DNA of 64,000 bases, taken from positions 62,001 to 126,000 of the forward strand of contig NZ_LIVQ01000002.1 in assembly GCF_001905445.1 (NCBI RefSeq), read 5' to 3'. Source of the DNA: Streptomyces sp. CB00455 (GTDB lineage: Bacteria; Actinomycetota; Actinomycetes; Streptomycetales; Streptomycetaceae). Of this stretch, positions 34,487 through 44,702 are shown in pieces (the first letter of the stretch is position 1; every line of letters starts with the position of its first letter). The notes under the pieces were generated by a model that did no database searches, had not been told where the DNA came from, and saw only the letters and a program-made list of their open reading frames with translations. The position numbers and the translations under genes were made by a program.

Positions 34487-35043
34487 CAGACTTCGAGGAG
34501 CTCGGCTTCCTTGTGCTTGAGCAGCTCGTCCACCTGCGCGACGTACTTCGCGGTGGTGTCGTCGAGCTCCTTCTCGGCGCGGCGCACCTCGTCCTCGCCG
34601 GCCTCCTTGTCCTTGACGAGCTTGTCGAGGGCGTCCTTGGCCTTGCGGCGAACGGCGCGCAGCGAGATCTTGGAGTCCTCGGCCTTGGTGCGGGCGACCT
34701 TGATGTACTCCTTGCGGCGGTCCTGCGTCAGCTCGGGGAAGGTCACCCGGATGATGCTGCCGTCGTTGCTCGGGTTGACGCCGAGGTCGGAGTCGCGGAT
34801 GGCCTGCTCGATGTTGCGCAGGGCGCTCTTGTCGAACGGCGTCACGATCGCCATGCGCGGCTCGGGCACCGAGAAGGACGCGAGCTGGTTGATGGGCGTG
34901 ATGGCGCCGTAGTACTCCGCCACGATCTTGTTGAACATCGCCGGGTGCGCACGGCCGGTGCGAATCGCGGCGAAGTCTTCCTTGGCGACGACGACGGCCT
35001 TTTCCATCTTCTCCTCGGCCTCGAGGAGGATCTCTTCGGTCAC
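34486..35043 (-). CDS. frr: Ribosome recycling factor
   Basis: A 185-residue factor that splits post-termination ribosomes with EF-G. The N-terminal helix [20 protein letters not shown] and the typical [10 protein letters not shown] and [13 protein letters not shown] ([14 protein letters not shown]) segments are intact, and the length is exactly that of the family. GTG 35043 is chosen because AGGAG lies seven bases upstream. It sits downstream of pyrH with a G-rich repeat in between. Confidence 0.96.
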   Translation of the reverse strand: MTEEILLEAEEKMEKAVVVAKEDFAAIRTGRAHPAMFNKIVAEYYGAITPINQLASFSVPEPRMAIVTPFDKSALRNIEQAIRDSDLGVNPSNDGSIIRVTFPELTQDRRKEYIKVARTKAEDSKISLRAVRRKAKDALDKLVKDKEAGEDEVRRAEKELDDTTAKYVAQVDELLKHKEAELLEV

Positions 35044-35080
35044 CACGTGCTCCTGCATGTCTTGAATGGATGGTTCAGGC

Positions 35081-35106
35081 GGGCGGGGCGGGCGGGGCGG
35101 GCGGGG
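35081..35106 (+). repeat. Six-tract G-quadruplex motif between pyrH and frr
   Basis: The plus strand has six runs of three or four G separated by single C (GGGCGGGGC repeated three times, 10-bp unit, 35081-35106). Short one-base loops make this a strong predicted quadruplex on the template strand of the pyrH-frr transcript. Confidence 0.6.
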
Positions 35107-35137
35107 CATGCCCGGGCGCGGTCCGGCAGCGGACTGC

Positions 35138-35917
35138 TCAGGCCCGGGTCCCCTGGTCGCTGACGAGCGTCCCGATCTTCTCACCCTTGACGGCGCGGGC
35201 GATATTGCCCTCGGCGAGCAGTTCGAAGACGAGGATGGGGAGCTTGTTGTCACGGCACAGCGTGATGGCGGTGGCGTCCGCGACCTTGAGGTCGCGGGAG
35301 AGGACCTCGCCGTACTCCAGCGCGTCGAACTTCACCGCGTCCGGGTTCTTCTTGGGGTCGGAGTCGTAGACCCCGTCGACGCCGTTCTTGCCCATGAGCA
35401 GGGCTTCTGCGTCGATCTCCAGCGCGCGCTGGGCGGCCGTGGTGTCGGTGGAGAAGTAGGGCATGCCCATGCCGGCGCCGAAGATGACGACGCGGCCCTT
35501 CTCCAGGTGCCGCACGGCGCGCAGCGGGATGTACGGCTCGGCGACCTGGCCCATGGTGATGGCCGTCTGCACGCGGGAGTCGATGCCCTCCTTCTCCAGG
35601 AAGTCCTGGAGGGCGAGGCAGTTCATGACCGTGCCGAGCATGCCCATGTAGTCGGACCGGGCCCGGTCCATGCCGCGCTGCTGGAGTTCGGCGCCGCGGA
35701 AGAAGTTTCCGCCGCCGATCACGACGGCGATCTCCGCGCCGTCACGGACCACCGCGGCGATCTCGCGCGCGATGGCGTGGACGACGTCGGGGTCGACGCC
35801 CAGTCCTCTGCCACCCGAGAAGGCCTCGCCCGACAGCTTCAGCATGAAGCGGCGGCCCTTCTTGTCCTGGTCGCTCTTGTCGTCGGATGCGGTGTGGGGG
35901 TCCACGCCCTGATTCAT
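35138..35917 (-). CDS. pyrH: UMP kinase
   Basis: A 259-residue amino-acid-kinase-fold enzyme phosphorylating UMP to UDP. Motifs: [23 protein letters not shown], and the nucleotide-contact block [11 protein letters not shown], then [20 protein letters not shown] 35917 has GAGGAGA six bases upstream. The first ~22 residues form a charged extension absent from enterobacterial PyrH. A strong hairpin separates it from tsf. Confidence 0.96.
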   Translation of the reverse strand: MNQGVDPHTASDDKSDQDKKGRRFMLKLSGEAFSGGRGLGVDPDVVHAIAREIAAVVRDGAEIAVVIGGGNFFRGAELQQRGMDRARSDYMGMLGTVMNCLALQDFLEKEGIDSRVQTAITMGQVAEPYIPLRAVRHLEKGRVVIFGAGMGMPYFSTDTTAAQRALEIDAEALLMGKNGVDGVYDSDPKKNPDAVKFDALEYGEVLSRDLKVADATAITLCRDNKLPILVFELLAEGNIARAVKGEKIGTLVSDQGTRA

Positions 35918-35944
35918 GGAGATCTCCTCGTGCACATACGAAGA

Positions 35945-35991
35945 AGGCCATTGCCGGTGGGTCCTCGCGGTTCCCTCTGCGGCAATGGCCT
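35945..35991 (-). terminator. Terminator between tsf and pyrH
   Basis: AGGCCATTGCCG / CGGCAATGGCCT, 12 perfect pairs around a 23-base loop, 88 bases past the tsf stop. It would end or attenuate the rpsB-tsf transcript. Confidence 0.82.
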
Positions 35992-36079
35992 CCTCGTCAG
36001 ATCTGCGGTCGTCTCGCGCGAGCGCGGGCGACTGCTTCAGACCCTACCGGGGTCCGGTGTCCGTCGCGTACGGACGGAC

Positions 36080-36916
36080 TCAGATGCCGACCTTGATGCG
36101 GCTGAAGCGCTTCAGGGTGACACCGGCCTCGTCCAGGACCTTCTGGACGGACTTCTTGTTGTCCAGGGCGTACGGCTGGCCGAGCAGCGTGGCGTCCTTG
36201 AAGAAGCCGTTGATGCGACCCTCGACGATCTTCGGGAGGGCGGCCTCGGGCTTGCCCTCCGCGCGGGTGACCTCTTCGGCGATGCGACGCTCGGACTCGA
36301 CCTTCTCGGCCGGGACGTCTTCCTTGGAGAGCCACTGCGGGGCGAACGCGGCGATGTGCTGCGCGACGCCGCGGGCGACCTCGGCGTTCTCCTTGTCGAG
36401 CTCGACGAGGACACCGATCTGGTACGGCAGGTCGGGCATCGTACGGTGCATGTACGACGCGACGTAGCCGCCGGTGAACTGCGCGAAGCGGTCCAGGACG
36501 ATCTTCTCGCCGAGGTTGGCGTTGGCCTCGTCCACGAACGCCTGGACCGTCTTGCCGGGCTCGATCTCGGACGCGAGGAGCGCCTCGATGTCGGCCGGGG
36601 AGGTGGCGGCGACGTGGGCGGCCAGCTGGTTGGCGACGGCCAGGAACTTGTCGCCCTTGGCGACGAAGTCCGTCTCGCACTTCAGCTCGACGAGGACACC
36701 GGAGGTGTTGTCGTCGGCGATGAGGTCGACGACGGCGCCGTTCTCGGCAGAACGGCCCTCGCGCTTGGCGACGCCCTTCTGGCCCTTGATACGGAGCGCT
36801 TCCATGGCCTTGTCGACGTCACCGTCGGAGTCCACCAGCGCGTTCTTGCAGTCCATCATGCCGGCGCCGGTGAGCTCGCGGAGCTTCTTGACGTCAGCGG
36901 CGGTGTAGTTCGCCAT
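36080..36916 (-). CDS. tsf: Elongation factor Ts
   Basis: A 278-residue nucleotide-exchange factor for EF-Tu. The N-terminal domain AADVKKLRELTGAGMMDCKN and the Asp-Phe exchange site (ETDFVAKGD) are intact. It follows rpsB with a 135-base gap holding a hairpin, the standard rpsB-tsf order. The ribosome site is GAGAGA before ATG 36916. Confidence 0.97.
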   Translation of the reverse strand: MANYTAADVKKLRELTGAGMMDCKNALVDSDGDVDKAMEALRIKGQKGVAKREGRSAENGAVVDLIADDNTSGVLVELKCETDFVAKGDKFLAVANQLAAHVAATSPADIEALLASEIEPGKTVQAFVDEANANLGEKIVLDRFAQFTGGYVASYMHRTMPDLPYQIGVLVELDKENAEVARGVAQHIAAFAPQWLSKEDVPAEKVESERRIAEEVTRAEGKPEAALPKIVEGRINGFFKDATLLGQPYALDNKKSVQKVLDEAGVTLKRFSRIKVGI

Positions 36917-36957
36917 GAGTCTGTGATTCTCTCTCGAAGTCGTGGATCTACGGGTGA

Positions 36958-36998
36958 ACGGCGGAGGCGCCGCGCTCGTGGCGCGGCTCCCCCGCCGT
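36958..36998 (-). terminator. Hairpin between rpsB and tsf (attenuator-like)
   Basis: Outer stem ACGGCGG/CCGCCGT and inner stem GCCGCG/CGCGGC form one long imperfect hairpin. As tsf must still be expressed, it probably attenuates or protects the rpsB mRNA end. Confidence 0.5.
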
Positions 36999-37051
36999 CA
37001 TCGTCCGTGCTGCGAGTGCCCGGCGGGTGAACGCCGGACGCTCCCCGTGGG

Positions 37052-37984
37052 TCAGGCCTGCTCGGCGTCGGCGTCGGCGGCCGGGGCCTCGGCGGCGGGG
37101 GCCTCGGCGTCGGCGGCCGGGGTGACCTCGGCAGCGACCTCGGCGGCGGCGTCGGCGTCGACCTTGGCGGCGTCGACATCGGCGGCCGGGGCCTCGTCAG
37201 CCTTCTTGTCGCCCTCGAGCAGGTCGCGCTCCCACTCGGCGAGCGGCTCGGCGGCGGCCTTCTCGCCCGGCTTCGAGTCGCCGGTCGCAGCGCCGGAGCG
37301 GGCGATGAGGCCCTCGGCGACGGCGTCGGCGATCACGCGGGTGAGCAGGGTGACGGAGCGGATCGCGTCGTCGTTGCCCGGGATCTTGTAGTCGACCTCG
37401 TCGGGGTCGCAGTTGGTGTCGAGGATCGCGACGACCGGGATGTGGAGCTTGCGCGCCTCACCGACGGCGATGTGCTCCTTCTTGGTGTCGACGATCCAGA
37501 CGGCGCTGGGGACCTTCGACATCTCGCGGATACCACCGAGGGTCTTCTCCAGCTTGGTCTTCTCGCGGGAGAGGACCAGGAGCTCCTTCTTGGTGAGACC
37601 CGAGGCGGCGACGTCCTCGAAGTCGATCGCCTCAAGCTCCTTCAGACGCTGGAGGCGCTTGTAGACGGTGGAGAAGTTGGTGAGCATGCCACCCAGCCAC
37701 CGCTGGTTGACGTACGGCATGCCGACACGGGTCGCCTGCTCGGCGATGGCCTCCTGGGCCTGCTTCTTCGTACCGACGAACATGATGGAGCCACCGTGCG
37801 CGACGGTCTCCTTCACGAACTCGTAGGCGCGGTCGATGTACGACAGCGACTGCAGGAGGTCGATGATGTAGATGCCGTTGCGCTCCGTGAAGATGAAGCG
37901 CTTCATCTTCGGGTTCCAACGGCGGGTCTGGTGACCGAAGTGGACGCCGCTTTCCAGCAGCTCCCGCATCGTGACGACGGCCAT
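37052..37984 (-). CDS. rpsB: 30S ribosomal protein S2
   Basis: A 310-residue S2. Core blocks [33 protein letters not shown] and [16 protein letters not shown] are canonical. The C-terminus carries a ~65-residue Ala/Glu/Asp-rich tail absent from E. coli S2. ATG 37984 is six bases after AAGGAG; ATG 37990 would have no spacing. Confidence 0.97.
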   Translation of the reverse strand: MAVVTMRELLESGVHFGHQTRRWNPKMKRFIFTERNGIYIIDLLQSLSYIDRAYEFVKETVAHGGSIMFVGTKKQAQEAIAEQATRVGMPYVNQRWLGGMLTNFSTVYKRLQRLKELEAIDFEDVAASGLTKKELLVLSREKTKLEKTLGGIREMSKVPSAVWIVDTKKEHIAVGEARKLHIPVVAILDTNCDPDEVDYKIPGNDDAIRSVTLLTRVIADAVAEGLIARSGAATGDSKPGEKAAAEPLAEWERDLLEGDKKADEAPAADVDAAKVDADAAAEVAAEVTPAADAEAPAAEAPAADADAEQA

Positions 37985-38233
37985 GGCCATCTCCTTGGTT
38001 TCTCGGTTTGGTTCCTGACGCCCCGCCGCGTCCTGCCCCTTGGAGGGACCGAGAGACGCTTTCACCTGGCCCTTCCGGGCTGGTGCTGGGGCGTGCGAAG
38101 TCGACCCGGTGACCCGGATCGCCACAAGAAGTGTACGGGACCCGGTGGTGTGCCGGGTGACGTCGTTGTCCACATCGCGCCGCCCGTCCACAGCGCGGCG
38201 CGGCCCCCGGGCGGACGCGGGACGCTGTCGGCC

Positions 38234-38710
38234 ATGACGACACTGCTGATCAGCCTGCTGCTGTCCTTGGCCCAGGCCGCCCTGCCCGGGGTCCGGCCAC
38301 TGCCCGCGCCGCTTTCGGTGGCCCGCTGGTGGGACCCGCCGCCCACGCCGTACGCGGCCGGGCACCGCGGGGTGGACCTGTCCGCGCCGGTGGGCGCGGA
38401 GCTGCGCGCGGTCGCCTCCGGGCGGGTGCACTACGCCGGTCCGGTCGCCGGCCGCGGGGTCCTGTCGGTCGCGCTGGCGAACGGCCTGCGCACGACGTAC
38501 GAGCCGGTGCGGCCGCTGGTCTCGGAGGGCGAGGAGGTCACGGCGGGCCAGGTGGTGGCGGTCCTCACGGAGGGCTCGCACTGTCCGGGCCCGTGCCTGC
38601 ACTGGGGCCTGCTGGCGGGCGAGGCCTACCTCAACCCGCTCGTCCTGGTGCCCCGCGCGACGCCGCGGCTCCTCCCCGTCCCGCCCGAAGCACCGGGCCG
38701 CACTCCGTGA
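38234..38710 (+). CDS. Secreted M23 (LytM-like) peptidase-domain protein
   Basis: A 158-residue protein with a short signal peptide ([17 protein letters not shown]) and one M23 domain. The first metal motif is HRGVDLSAP (His and Asp). The second motif reads CLHWGL where active enzymes have HLHF, so one zinc or catalytic His is Cys. This variant recurs in actinomycete members as I know them, but cell-wall cleavage is uncertain. It is divergent from rpsB and shares its upstream region. Confidence 0.85.
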   Translation: MTTLLISLLLSLAQAALPGVRPLPAPLSVARWWDPPPTPYAAGHRGVDLSAPVGAELRAVASGRVHYAGPVAGRGVLSVALANGLRTTYEPVRPLVSEGEEVTAGQVVAVLTEGSHCPGPCLHWGLLAGEAYLNPLVLVPRATPRLLPVPPEAPGRTP

Positions 38711-38753
38711 GCCGCACCGGCGTACCGGCGCACCGGCCCGCCGCACGGGGGCC

Positions 38754-38783
38754 GGGGGCCGGGACCGGCGCGGGCCGGCCCCC
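38754..38783. terminator. Bidirectional terminator between M23 and TetR genes
   Basis: GGGGGCCGG / CCGGCCCCC, 9-bp perfect stem with a 12-base loop, between convergent genes. Confidence 0.7.
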
Positions 38784-38804
38784 ACGGCCCCGAGGGCGCG
38801 CGGG

Positions 38805-39386
38805 TCAGCCCCGTACGCCCCGCAGGGCCATGGCGACGGCGGCCTCGGTGACCACGGCGGGGTCCTCGGCGGCGCCCAGCTCGATGCGCCGGACGGCGGC
38901 GTCCACCACGCCCTGGAGCAGCATCGCCGCGAGCCGGGGCTCGCGCTGCCCCAGCGAGTCCAGCGCCTCGACGATCATCGCCACCAGCCCGCCGTGCGCC
39001 GCCCGGATCTTCTCCCGGGCCCCGGCGTCCAGCTCGCTCGCCGAGATGGCCACCACCGCACGGTGGCGGCGGTCGCCCACCAGGGCCAGCTGGCTCCGGA
39101 CGTAGGCCTCGATCTTGGCCGCCGGATCCGGGGCCTCCTGCATGGCCGCCTCGATCTCGGCGGCCCAGACGGGGAAATCGACCGCGCACAGCTCTTCGAC
39201 CACGGCGGCGCGGGAGCGGAAGTACTCGTACACGGAGGACCGGGCGAGCCCGGTGCGCTCCGCGAGGGCGGGGAAGGTCAGCGCTTCCGTACCGCCTTCG
39301 GACAACAGGGAGCGCGCGGCGTCCAGCAGGGCGTCGCGCTGCATCGACCGGTGCTCGGCCACGGAGGCCGCTCGAATCCTGGGCAC
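38805..39386 (-). CDS. TetR family transcriptional regulator
   Basis: A 193-residue repressor. The N-terminal HTH runs [20 protein letters not shown] to [19 protein letters not shown], a strong TetR match. The C-terminal ligand domain is unassigned. GTG 39386 is 28 bases from the whiG stop, so it may be read through from whiG. No target operator is recognised nearby. Confidence 0.9.
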   Translation of the reverse strand: MPRIRAASVAEHRSMQRDALLDAARSLLSEGGTEALTFPALAERTGLARSSVYEYFRSRAAVVEELCAVDFPVWAAEIEAAMQEAPDPAAKIEAYVRSQLALVGDRRHRAVVAISASELDAGAREKIRAAHGGLVAMIVEALDSLGQREPRLAAMLLQGVVDAAVRRIELGAAEDPAVVTEAAVAMALRGVRG

Positions 39387-39414
39387 GTCCCCACTTTACG
39401 GAGGTGCCGCGGGC

Positions 39415-40251
39415 TCACCGCCCCACATCGGCGAGCTTTGCCCGCAGTTGGAGCACGGACTTGGTGTGGATCTGGCTGACCCGGCTCTCGGTGACGCCCA
39501 GCACGTTGCCGATCTCGGCCAGGGTGAGGCCCTCGTAGTAGTAGAGCGTGACGACCGTCTTCTCGCGCTCGGGAAGGGTGTTGATGGCCCGTGCCAGCAG
39601 GCGCCGCAGCTCCCGGTTCTCCGCCACCTCCACCGGGTTGTCGGCGGCGGTGTCCTCCAGGGTGTCCATCAGCGACAGGCGGCCACCGCCCTCCCCGCCG
39701 GCGTGCAGGAGCTCCTCCAGGGCGACGACGTTGGCCAGGGACAGCTGGCTGAAGACCGCGTGGAGGTCTTCCACGCCGATCCCCATCTCGCCGGCGACCT
39801 CGTTCTCGGTGGGGGTGCGCCGCAGCTGCGCCTCCAGGGTGGCGTAGGCCCGTTCCACGGCCCGCGCCTTCTGCCGCACCGAGCGCGGGATCCAGTCCAG
39901 GGCCCGCAGTTCGTCGATCATCGCGCCGCGGATCCGGGTGATCGCGTACGTCTCGAACTTGATCGAGCGGTCGATGTCGAACTTCTCGATGGCGTCGATC
40001 AGGCCGAAGACCCCGGAGGAGACGAAGTCGGCCTGCTCCACATTGGGCGGCAGGCCCACGCTGACCCGTCCGGCGACGTACTTCACGAGCGGCGAGTAGT
40101 GCAGGATCAGCTGCTCCCGCAGGCGCTCGTCACCGGACTCCTTGTATGAGCGCCAGAGGACCTCCAGGGACGAGGGCGCGGTGGACCGCACGCTGCCTCG
40201 GGCAGCGGGGGGCACCGCAGCGCGGTCGGACCCTGAGGTGTGCTGGGGCAT
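39415..40251 (-). CDS. whiG: RNA polymerase sigma factor WhiG
   Basis: A 278-residue FliA-type sigma factor that starts sporulation in aerial hyphae. Region 2 reads [16 protein letters not shown] with the core-binding and -10 segment [22 protein letters not shown], read in part as [14 protein letters not shown]. Region 4 ends [20 protein letters not shown] and [14 protein letters not shown]. The length equals known WhiG. The 227 bases upstream presumably hold its promoter; I recognise no clear -10/-35 there. Confidence 0.96.
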   Translation of the reverse strand: MPQHTSGSDRAAVPPAARGSVRSTAPSSLEVLWRSYKESGDERLREQLILHYSPLVKYVAGRVSVGLPPNVEQADFVSSGVFGLIDAIEKFDIDRSIKFETYAITRIRGAMIDELRALDWIPRSVRQKARAVERAYATLEAQLRRTPTENEVAGEMGIGVEDLHAVFSQLSLANVVALEELLHAGGEGGGRLSLMDTLEDTAADNPVEVAENRELRRLLARAINTLPEREKTVVTLYYYEGLTLAEIGNVLGVTESRVSQIHTKSVLQLRAKLADVGR

Positions 40252-40478
40252 GCTTCGCCTTTGCCGGAGCCGGATTCCTTGGGAGCGTAGCGTGACGGGA
40301 GTGTCGCGGTGCGCGAAGAGTACGGGATCGCGCGGGGGCCCAGGGGCGACCAGGCTCGCGCGGGCGACCCGGGACCGGCGCCTCGCGCACGGTCCCGGCG
40401 ACTGCCACCGGGAGGACCGCGTCTCTCATCGGTTTCACTCTTTCACCGCAGCGCCCCAGGTCAACGACCGCCTCGCCG

Positions 40479-41714
40479 TCAGGAGCCGGTTTCTGTGCCT
40501 CCTTGCGGTGTCCGTCTGCTCAACTGCCAGCCGTCGCCCTGCCGTTCGACGAACCCCAGAGAGTGAAGTTCGTACAGCCTGCCGATGACGTCATCGGTGG
40601 CATTGCCGCTGGCACGTGCCACGTCCCCGGCGTGCACGGCGCGTCCGGCCGGGAGTGCTTCGAGCACCCGGGCGCTCTCCGGATCCAGCAGGTCCCTGGG
40701 AAGTACCGGTCCGCGCCGCTCGGGGGCCAGTTCGCCGATGGCGCCGACGAGTTCGACCACCTCCGCGGCGTCGGTGACGAGGGCGGCCTCGCCCCGCAGC
40801 AGCTCGTGCACCCCGGCCGAGAGCCCGCTGGTGGCTGGGCCGGGAACGCCCATCGTCAACCGGCCGAGCTGTTGCGCCCGCCGGGCGGTGACCAGGGAAC
40901 CGCTGCGGTGGGCGGCCTCCACCACGACCGTGCCCCGGGTGAGGGCGGCGATGACCCGGTTGCGCAGGACGAACCGGCTGGGGGTCGGGTGGCTCCCGGG
41001 CGCCAGCTCCCCCAGCACCAGGCCCTGGCCGGCGATCCGGTCGAGCAGCCCGGCGTGCCCGCGGGGGTAGGCGACATCCACCCCGCAGGCCAGCACCGCC
41101 GCGGTGGCCCCGCCCGAGGCGAGGGCCCCGCGGTGGGCGGCGGCGTCGATGCCGTACGCGGCCCCGGAGACGACGACCCAGCCCAGCTCGGCGAGCCCGG
41201 CGGCAAGGGTCTGGGCCATGTGCGCCCCGTACGGGGTACAGGCCCGGGCCCCCACGACGGCGACCGAACGCAGCGCCCAGGTCCGCAGGTTCGTGCCGCC
41301 CCGCAGCCACAGCCCCACGGGCCGGGCGTCCCCGAGGTCGTCGAGCTGGGTCGGCCACTCGGCCGCTCCCGGGCACACGAACCGGCTCCCCGACGCGGCG
41401 GCCAGCTCCAGGTCCCGCCGGGGGTCGGCGAGCGCGGCCCGTCTGCGGTAGCCGGCGAGCCGCTCCGCCCCCACCCCGCCCGGAGCCCGGCTCCGCCCCT
41501 CGCGCCCGGTCAGCAGTCGTATCAGCCCGACGGCGCCGTACTCCCGCAGCCAGCGCCCGCCGTGCTCGTCCCCCGGCTCCAGCACCCGCGTGAGCGCCGC
41601 CCGCGCCACGACCTCCGGGTCGCCTTCCCCGGCCGCCGGCGGCGCGGCGCCCCGCTCCCGGCCCCGCCCGGTGTCCGTGTCCCGCGCCGGCGGCTCGGGC
41701 CCCGCCGCCGTCAC
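40479..41714 (-). CDS. dprA: DNA-processing protein DprA
   Basis: A 411-residue Rossmann-fold protein that loads RecA on incoming single strands in transformable bacteria; its role in streptomycetes is unclear. The DprA core is VAVVGARACTPYG, then VVSGAAYGIDAAAHRGAL, then RFVLRNRVIAALTRGTVVVEA with GSLVTARRA. A C-terminal winged-helix domain (ASGNATDDVIGRLYELHSLG) follows. GTG 41714 overlaps the comM stop by four bases. Confidence 0.93.
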   Translation of the reverse strand: MTAAGPEPPARDTDTGRGRERGAAPPAAGEGDPEVVARAALTRVLEPGDEHGGRWLREYGAVGLIRLLTGREGRSRAPGGVGAERLAGYRRRAALADPRRDLELAAASGSRFVCPGAAEWPTQLDDLGDARPVGLWLRGGTNLRTWALRSVAVVGARACTPYGAHMAQTLAAGLAELGWVVVSGAAYGIDAAAHRGALASGGATAAVLACGVDVAYPRGHAGLLDRIAGQGLVLGELAPGSHPTPSRFVLRNRVIAALTRGTVVVEAAHRSGSLVTARRAQQLGRLTMGVPGPATSGLSAGVHELLRGEAALVTDAAEVVELVGAIGELAPERRGPVLPRDLLDPESARVLEALPAGRAVHAGDVARASGNATDDVIGRLYELHSLGFVERQGDGWQLSRRTPQGGTETGS

Positions 41715-43345
41715 GGTCCGGCCCCCGTGGCCAGCGCCGCCCCGCGGGCGATCCCGGTGCGCAGTTCCAGGGCGACGGCCACGTCCGCCGCTTCCGGGCG
41801 CCCCGCACCCCGCAGGTCGGCGACGGTCCAGGCGACCCTCAGCACCCGGTCCAGCCCCCGGGCGGTGAGCAGTCCGCGCTCCAGGTCCCGCTCGGCCGGT
41901 GCCAGCGCGCCGGGGCCCGGCTGCCACCGCGTGCGCAGCTCGTGCCCGGGGACCTCGGAGTTGAGCCGCCACGGGGTGTCGGCGAACCGGGCGGCGGCCC
42001 GGTCCCGCGCTTCGCGCACCCGGTCGGCCACCGCCGCGGTGGCCTCTCCGCGCCCGCCGCGCCCCAGCAGGTCGGAGCGGGTGACGGGCAGCACCTCCAC
42101 CCGCAGGTCGACCCGGTCGAGCAGCGGCCCGGACAGTCGCGCCTGGTAGCGCCGGATCACCGAGGGCGGGCACTCGCAGCCGGCCCCGTGCAGGGTGTGC
42201 CGCCCGCACGGGCACGGGTTCGCGGCGAGGACCATCAGGAAGCGCGCGGGCAGCCGCACCACCCCGGCGGCGCGGGCGATGACGACGTGCCCCGATTCGA
42301 GCGGCTGGCGCAGCGCGTCCAACGCCCGGCTGTGGAACTCGGCGGCCTCGTCCAGGAACAGGACGCCCCGGTGGGCCAGGGAGACCGCCCCGGGCCGGGG
42401 GATGCCGTTGCCGCCGCCCACCAGGGACTGCATGGTCGCCGAGTGGTGGGGTGCGCAGTAGGGGGGCCGGGAGACGAGCGGCTCCCCGGGCGGCAGGATT
42501 CCCGCGACCGAGTGGACGGCCGTGACCTCCACGGAGTCGCGCCGGGTGAGCGGCGGCAGGATCCAGGGCAGCCGCTCGGCGAGCATCGTCTTGCCCGCCC
42601 CGGGGGGTCCGTTGAGGAAGAGGTGGTGGCCGCCCCCGGCCGCCACTTCCAGTGCCCGGCGGGCGCCGTGCTGCCCGGCCACGTCGGCCAGGTCGGGGTG
42701 GTCCGCGCGGTCCGGGGGCCCGGACCGGCCCTGGGACAGGCCGGCGCCCAGCCCCGCCCCCGGGACGAGGAGGCCCGCCAGCATCGGGTCCGGGCGGCCC
42801 GGCGGGTCCGGTGGCGGCTCCTCGGGGACCTCGCCGTCGGTCAGGACCGCGATCAGCTGGCGCAGGCTGCGCACGCCGAGCACGGACACCTCCGGCACGA
42901 GCGCCGCCTCGGCGGCGCACTGCTCGGGCACCACGACGTGCCGGTAGCCGGCTTCCGAGGCGGCGAGGACCGCCGGGAGGATCCCCCGGACCGGGCGCAC
43001 CCGGCCGTCGAGTCCCAGCTCGCCGATGAGGACGAGGTCGGCGATCACCCCGGGGTCGAGGACCTCGGCGGCGCCGAGCACCGCCGCGGCCACGGCGAGG
43101 TCGAAGCCGGCGCCGGATTTCGGTACGGAGGCCGGGCTGAGCCCGACCGTGAGCTTCTTCTGCGGCCATGCCGCGCCGGAGTTGACCACGGCGGCCCGCA
43201 CCCGGTCCCGGCTCTCGACCAGCGTCTTGTCGGGCAGTCCTACCAGGGTGAAGGCGGCGACACCCGGCTCCAGATCGGCCTGGACCTCCACCACCACGCC
43301 CTCGACGCCCACCAGGGCGACGGAGCAGGCCCGCGCGAACCCCAT
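41711..43345 (-). CDS. comM: Mg-chelatase-like AAA+ ATPase ComM/YifB
   Basis: A 544-residue AAA+ helicase-like protein of the ComM family, which aids branch migration during transformation elsewhere. The N-terminal Lon-like ChlI domain includes TVGLSPASVPKSGAGFDLAV. The ATPase core has Walker A GPPGAGKTM, Walker B GVLFLDEAAEF and the Cys-rich loop NPCPCGRHTLHGAGCECPP. The ATG shares a base with the yraN stop (TGATG) and the stop overlaps dprA, giving a yraN-comM-dprA operon. Confidence 0.93.
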   Translation of the reverse strand: MGFARACSVALVGVEGVVVEVQADLEPGVAAFTLVGLPDKTLVESRDRVRAAVVNSGAAWPQKKLTVGLSPASVPKSGAGFDLAVAAAVLGAAEVLDPGVIADLVLIGELGLDGRVRPVRGILPAVLAASEAGYRHVVVPEQCAAEAALVPEVSVLGVRSLRQLIAVLTDGEVPEEPPPDPPGRPDPMLAGLLVPGAGLGAGLSQGRSGPPDRADHPDLADVAGQHGARRALEVAAGGGHHLFLNGPPGAGKTMLAERLPWILPPLTRRDSVEVTAVHSVAGILPPGEPLVSRPPYCAPHHSATMQSLVGGGNGIPRPGAVSLAHRGVLFLDEAAEFHSRALDALRQPLESGHVVIARAAGVVRLPARFLMVLAANPCPCGRHTLHGAGCECPPSVIRRYQARLSGPLLDRVDLRVEVLPVTRSDLLGRGGRGEATAAVADRVREARDRAAARFADTPWRLNSEVPGHELRTRWQPGPGALAPAERDLERGLLTARGLDRVLRVAWTVADLRGAGRPEAADVAVALELRTGIARGAALATGAGP

Positions 43346-43716
43346 CAGGCCGCCCCCCTGACGTGCTCCACCACGGGCGCACCGCGCCGCGGCAGGAGGA
43401 CCCCGACGAGGTCGATGCGCACCCCGCCCGGCGGCGGCCCGCCGTGGTCGGCGAGCCAGCGCCCGGCCAGGCCGCGCAGCCGCTCGGCCTTGCCGGGGCG
43501 CACCGCGGCCATGGGATGCTCGAAATCGCCCGCCCGGCGGGTCTTCACCTCGCACACGACGAGGGCGTCACCGTCCCGGGCGACGATGTCGATCTCCCCG
43601 CCGCGGCACCGCCAGTTGCGTGCGATCACGCTCATCCCGGCCTCGGCCAGGGCCCGCGCGGCGAGCTCCTCGCCGTACCGCCCCAACGCCTGTCGTGCCA
43701 CGCTCTTCGCGTTCAT
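43345..43716 (-). CDS. yraN: YraN/UPF0102 family endonuclease-fold protein
   Basis: A 123-residue protein with the restriction-endonuclease-like core [27 protein letters not shown] and VVCEVKTRR, giving the E-x-D...E-x-K arrangement. Its physiological role is unknown; the operon with comM and dprA suggests DNA processing. Confidence 0.9.
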   Translation of the reverse strand: MNAKSVARQALGRYGEELAARALAEAGMSVIARNWRCRGGEIDIVARDGDALVVCEVKTRRAGDFEHPMAAVRPGKAERLRGLAGRWLADHGGPPPGGVRIDLVGVLLPRRGAPVVEHVRGAA

Positions 43717-43831
43717 TCGGCACCACCTCCGGTACCGACGGTCCCGCGCCCCCGCCCACCCTGTGGATCTTGGTGGACAACTCCGCCGTTGTGGACAACC
43801 CGGTCACCCACACGGCGGACGAGCCGGGCGG

Positions 43832-44140
43832 CTAGCTGCCCGGCAGTTCGAGGTCGCTCTTGTTGAGCTCCTCGATGTTCACGTCCTTGAAGGTCAGCAC
43901 GCGCACCTGCTTCACGAACCGGGCCGGCCGGTACATGTCCCACACCCAGGCGTCGGCCATCGAGACCTCGAAGAAGACCTCGCCCTGGACGGAGTGCACC
44001 TGCATCTCGTAGTCGTTGGTGAGGTAGAAACGGCGTTCGGTCTCGATCACGTACTTGAACAGCCCGACGACGTCGCGGTACTCCCGATAGAGCTTCAGCT
44101 CCATCTCGGTCTCGTACTTTTCGAGGTCCTCGGCACTCAT
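43832..44140 (-). CDS. DUF2469 family protein
   Basis: A 102-residue acidic protein conserved in actinomycetes. It starts MSAEDLEKYETEMELKLYRE and has FYLTNDYEMQVHS and the Trp-rich DAWVWDMYRP. No function is established. ATG 44140 has GGGGAA upstream. It lies between the Nudix and yraN genes in the order found throughout Streptomyces. Confidence 0.9.
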   Translation of the reverse strand: MSAEDLEKYETEMELKLYREYRDVVGLFKYVIETERRFYLTNDYEMQVHSVQGEVFFEVSMADAWVWDMYRPARFVKQVRVLTFKDVNIEELNKSDLELPGS

Positions 44141-44195
44141 GGCATGTTCCCCTTCAGCCGTGCGTCCCCCTATTGTGCGCCAGGCCCTTGCGCCC

Positions 44196-44702
44196 CTAAA
44201 CGATTTCCGGCGCCAGGACCACCGGCGCACCCGGGGGGCCGTCGTCGAGCAGCGTACGCAGCAGCTCGGCGAGTCTGGTCGGGTACACCGTCTCACGGGC
44301 CGAGAGAAGTTCCTCGGAGGTCCACCACCTCGCTCCGCTGACGCTGCGCCGTTCCAGCTCGGTCAGGCCGCCCATCCGGGTCGCGGTCTGGGCGGTACGC
44401 GCCAGGAAGTACCACTCGTCCTGCTCCCAGCGGCGTCCGTCGAAGGGGAAGGAGCAGTACCGGCGCCACAGCACCGGCCCCAGCTCCACCTGTGTGATCC
44501 CGGTCTCCTCCGCCAGTTCCCGCAGCGCGGCCTGCTCCCGGCTCTCGTCGCCCTCCAGTCCGCCGCCGGGGGTGAACCACCAGCTGTCCCCGGGATCGGC
44601 CGGTTCGAAGCCGTGCAGCAGCAGGATCCGGTCCGCGGGGTCCAGCAGGACCAGCCGCGACACCTTCCTGGGGCCCGGCGCCGGGGCCGCTTCAGCGGGC
44701 AC
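44196..44702 (-). CDS. Nudix hydrolase
   Basis: A 168-residue Nudix protein. The box is complete: GGGLEGDES, then ALRELAEETG, with the REUxEE glutamates present. It hydrolyses a nucleoside diphosphate linked to another moiety; the substrate is unknown. GTG 44702 overlaps sipZ by 11 bases, so it is cotranscribed with that gene. Confidence 0.9.
   Translation of the reverse strand: MPAEAAPAPGPRKVSRLVLLDPADRILLLHGFEPADPGDSWWFTPGGGLEGDESREQAALRELAEETGITQVELGPVLWRRYCSFPFDGRRWEQDEWYFLARTAQTATRMGGLTELERRSVSGARWWTSEELLSARETVYPTRLAELLRTLLDDGPPGAPVVLAPEIV

Noticed and set aside
40252..40478. Promoter search upstream of whiG
   Set aside because: No convincing -35/-10 pair; reported only as presumed promoter region.
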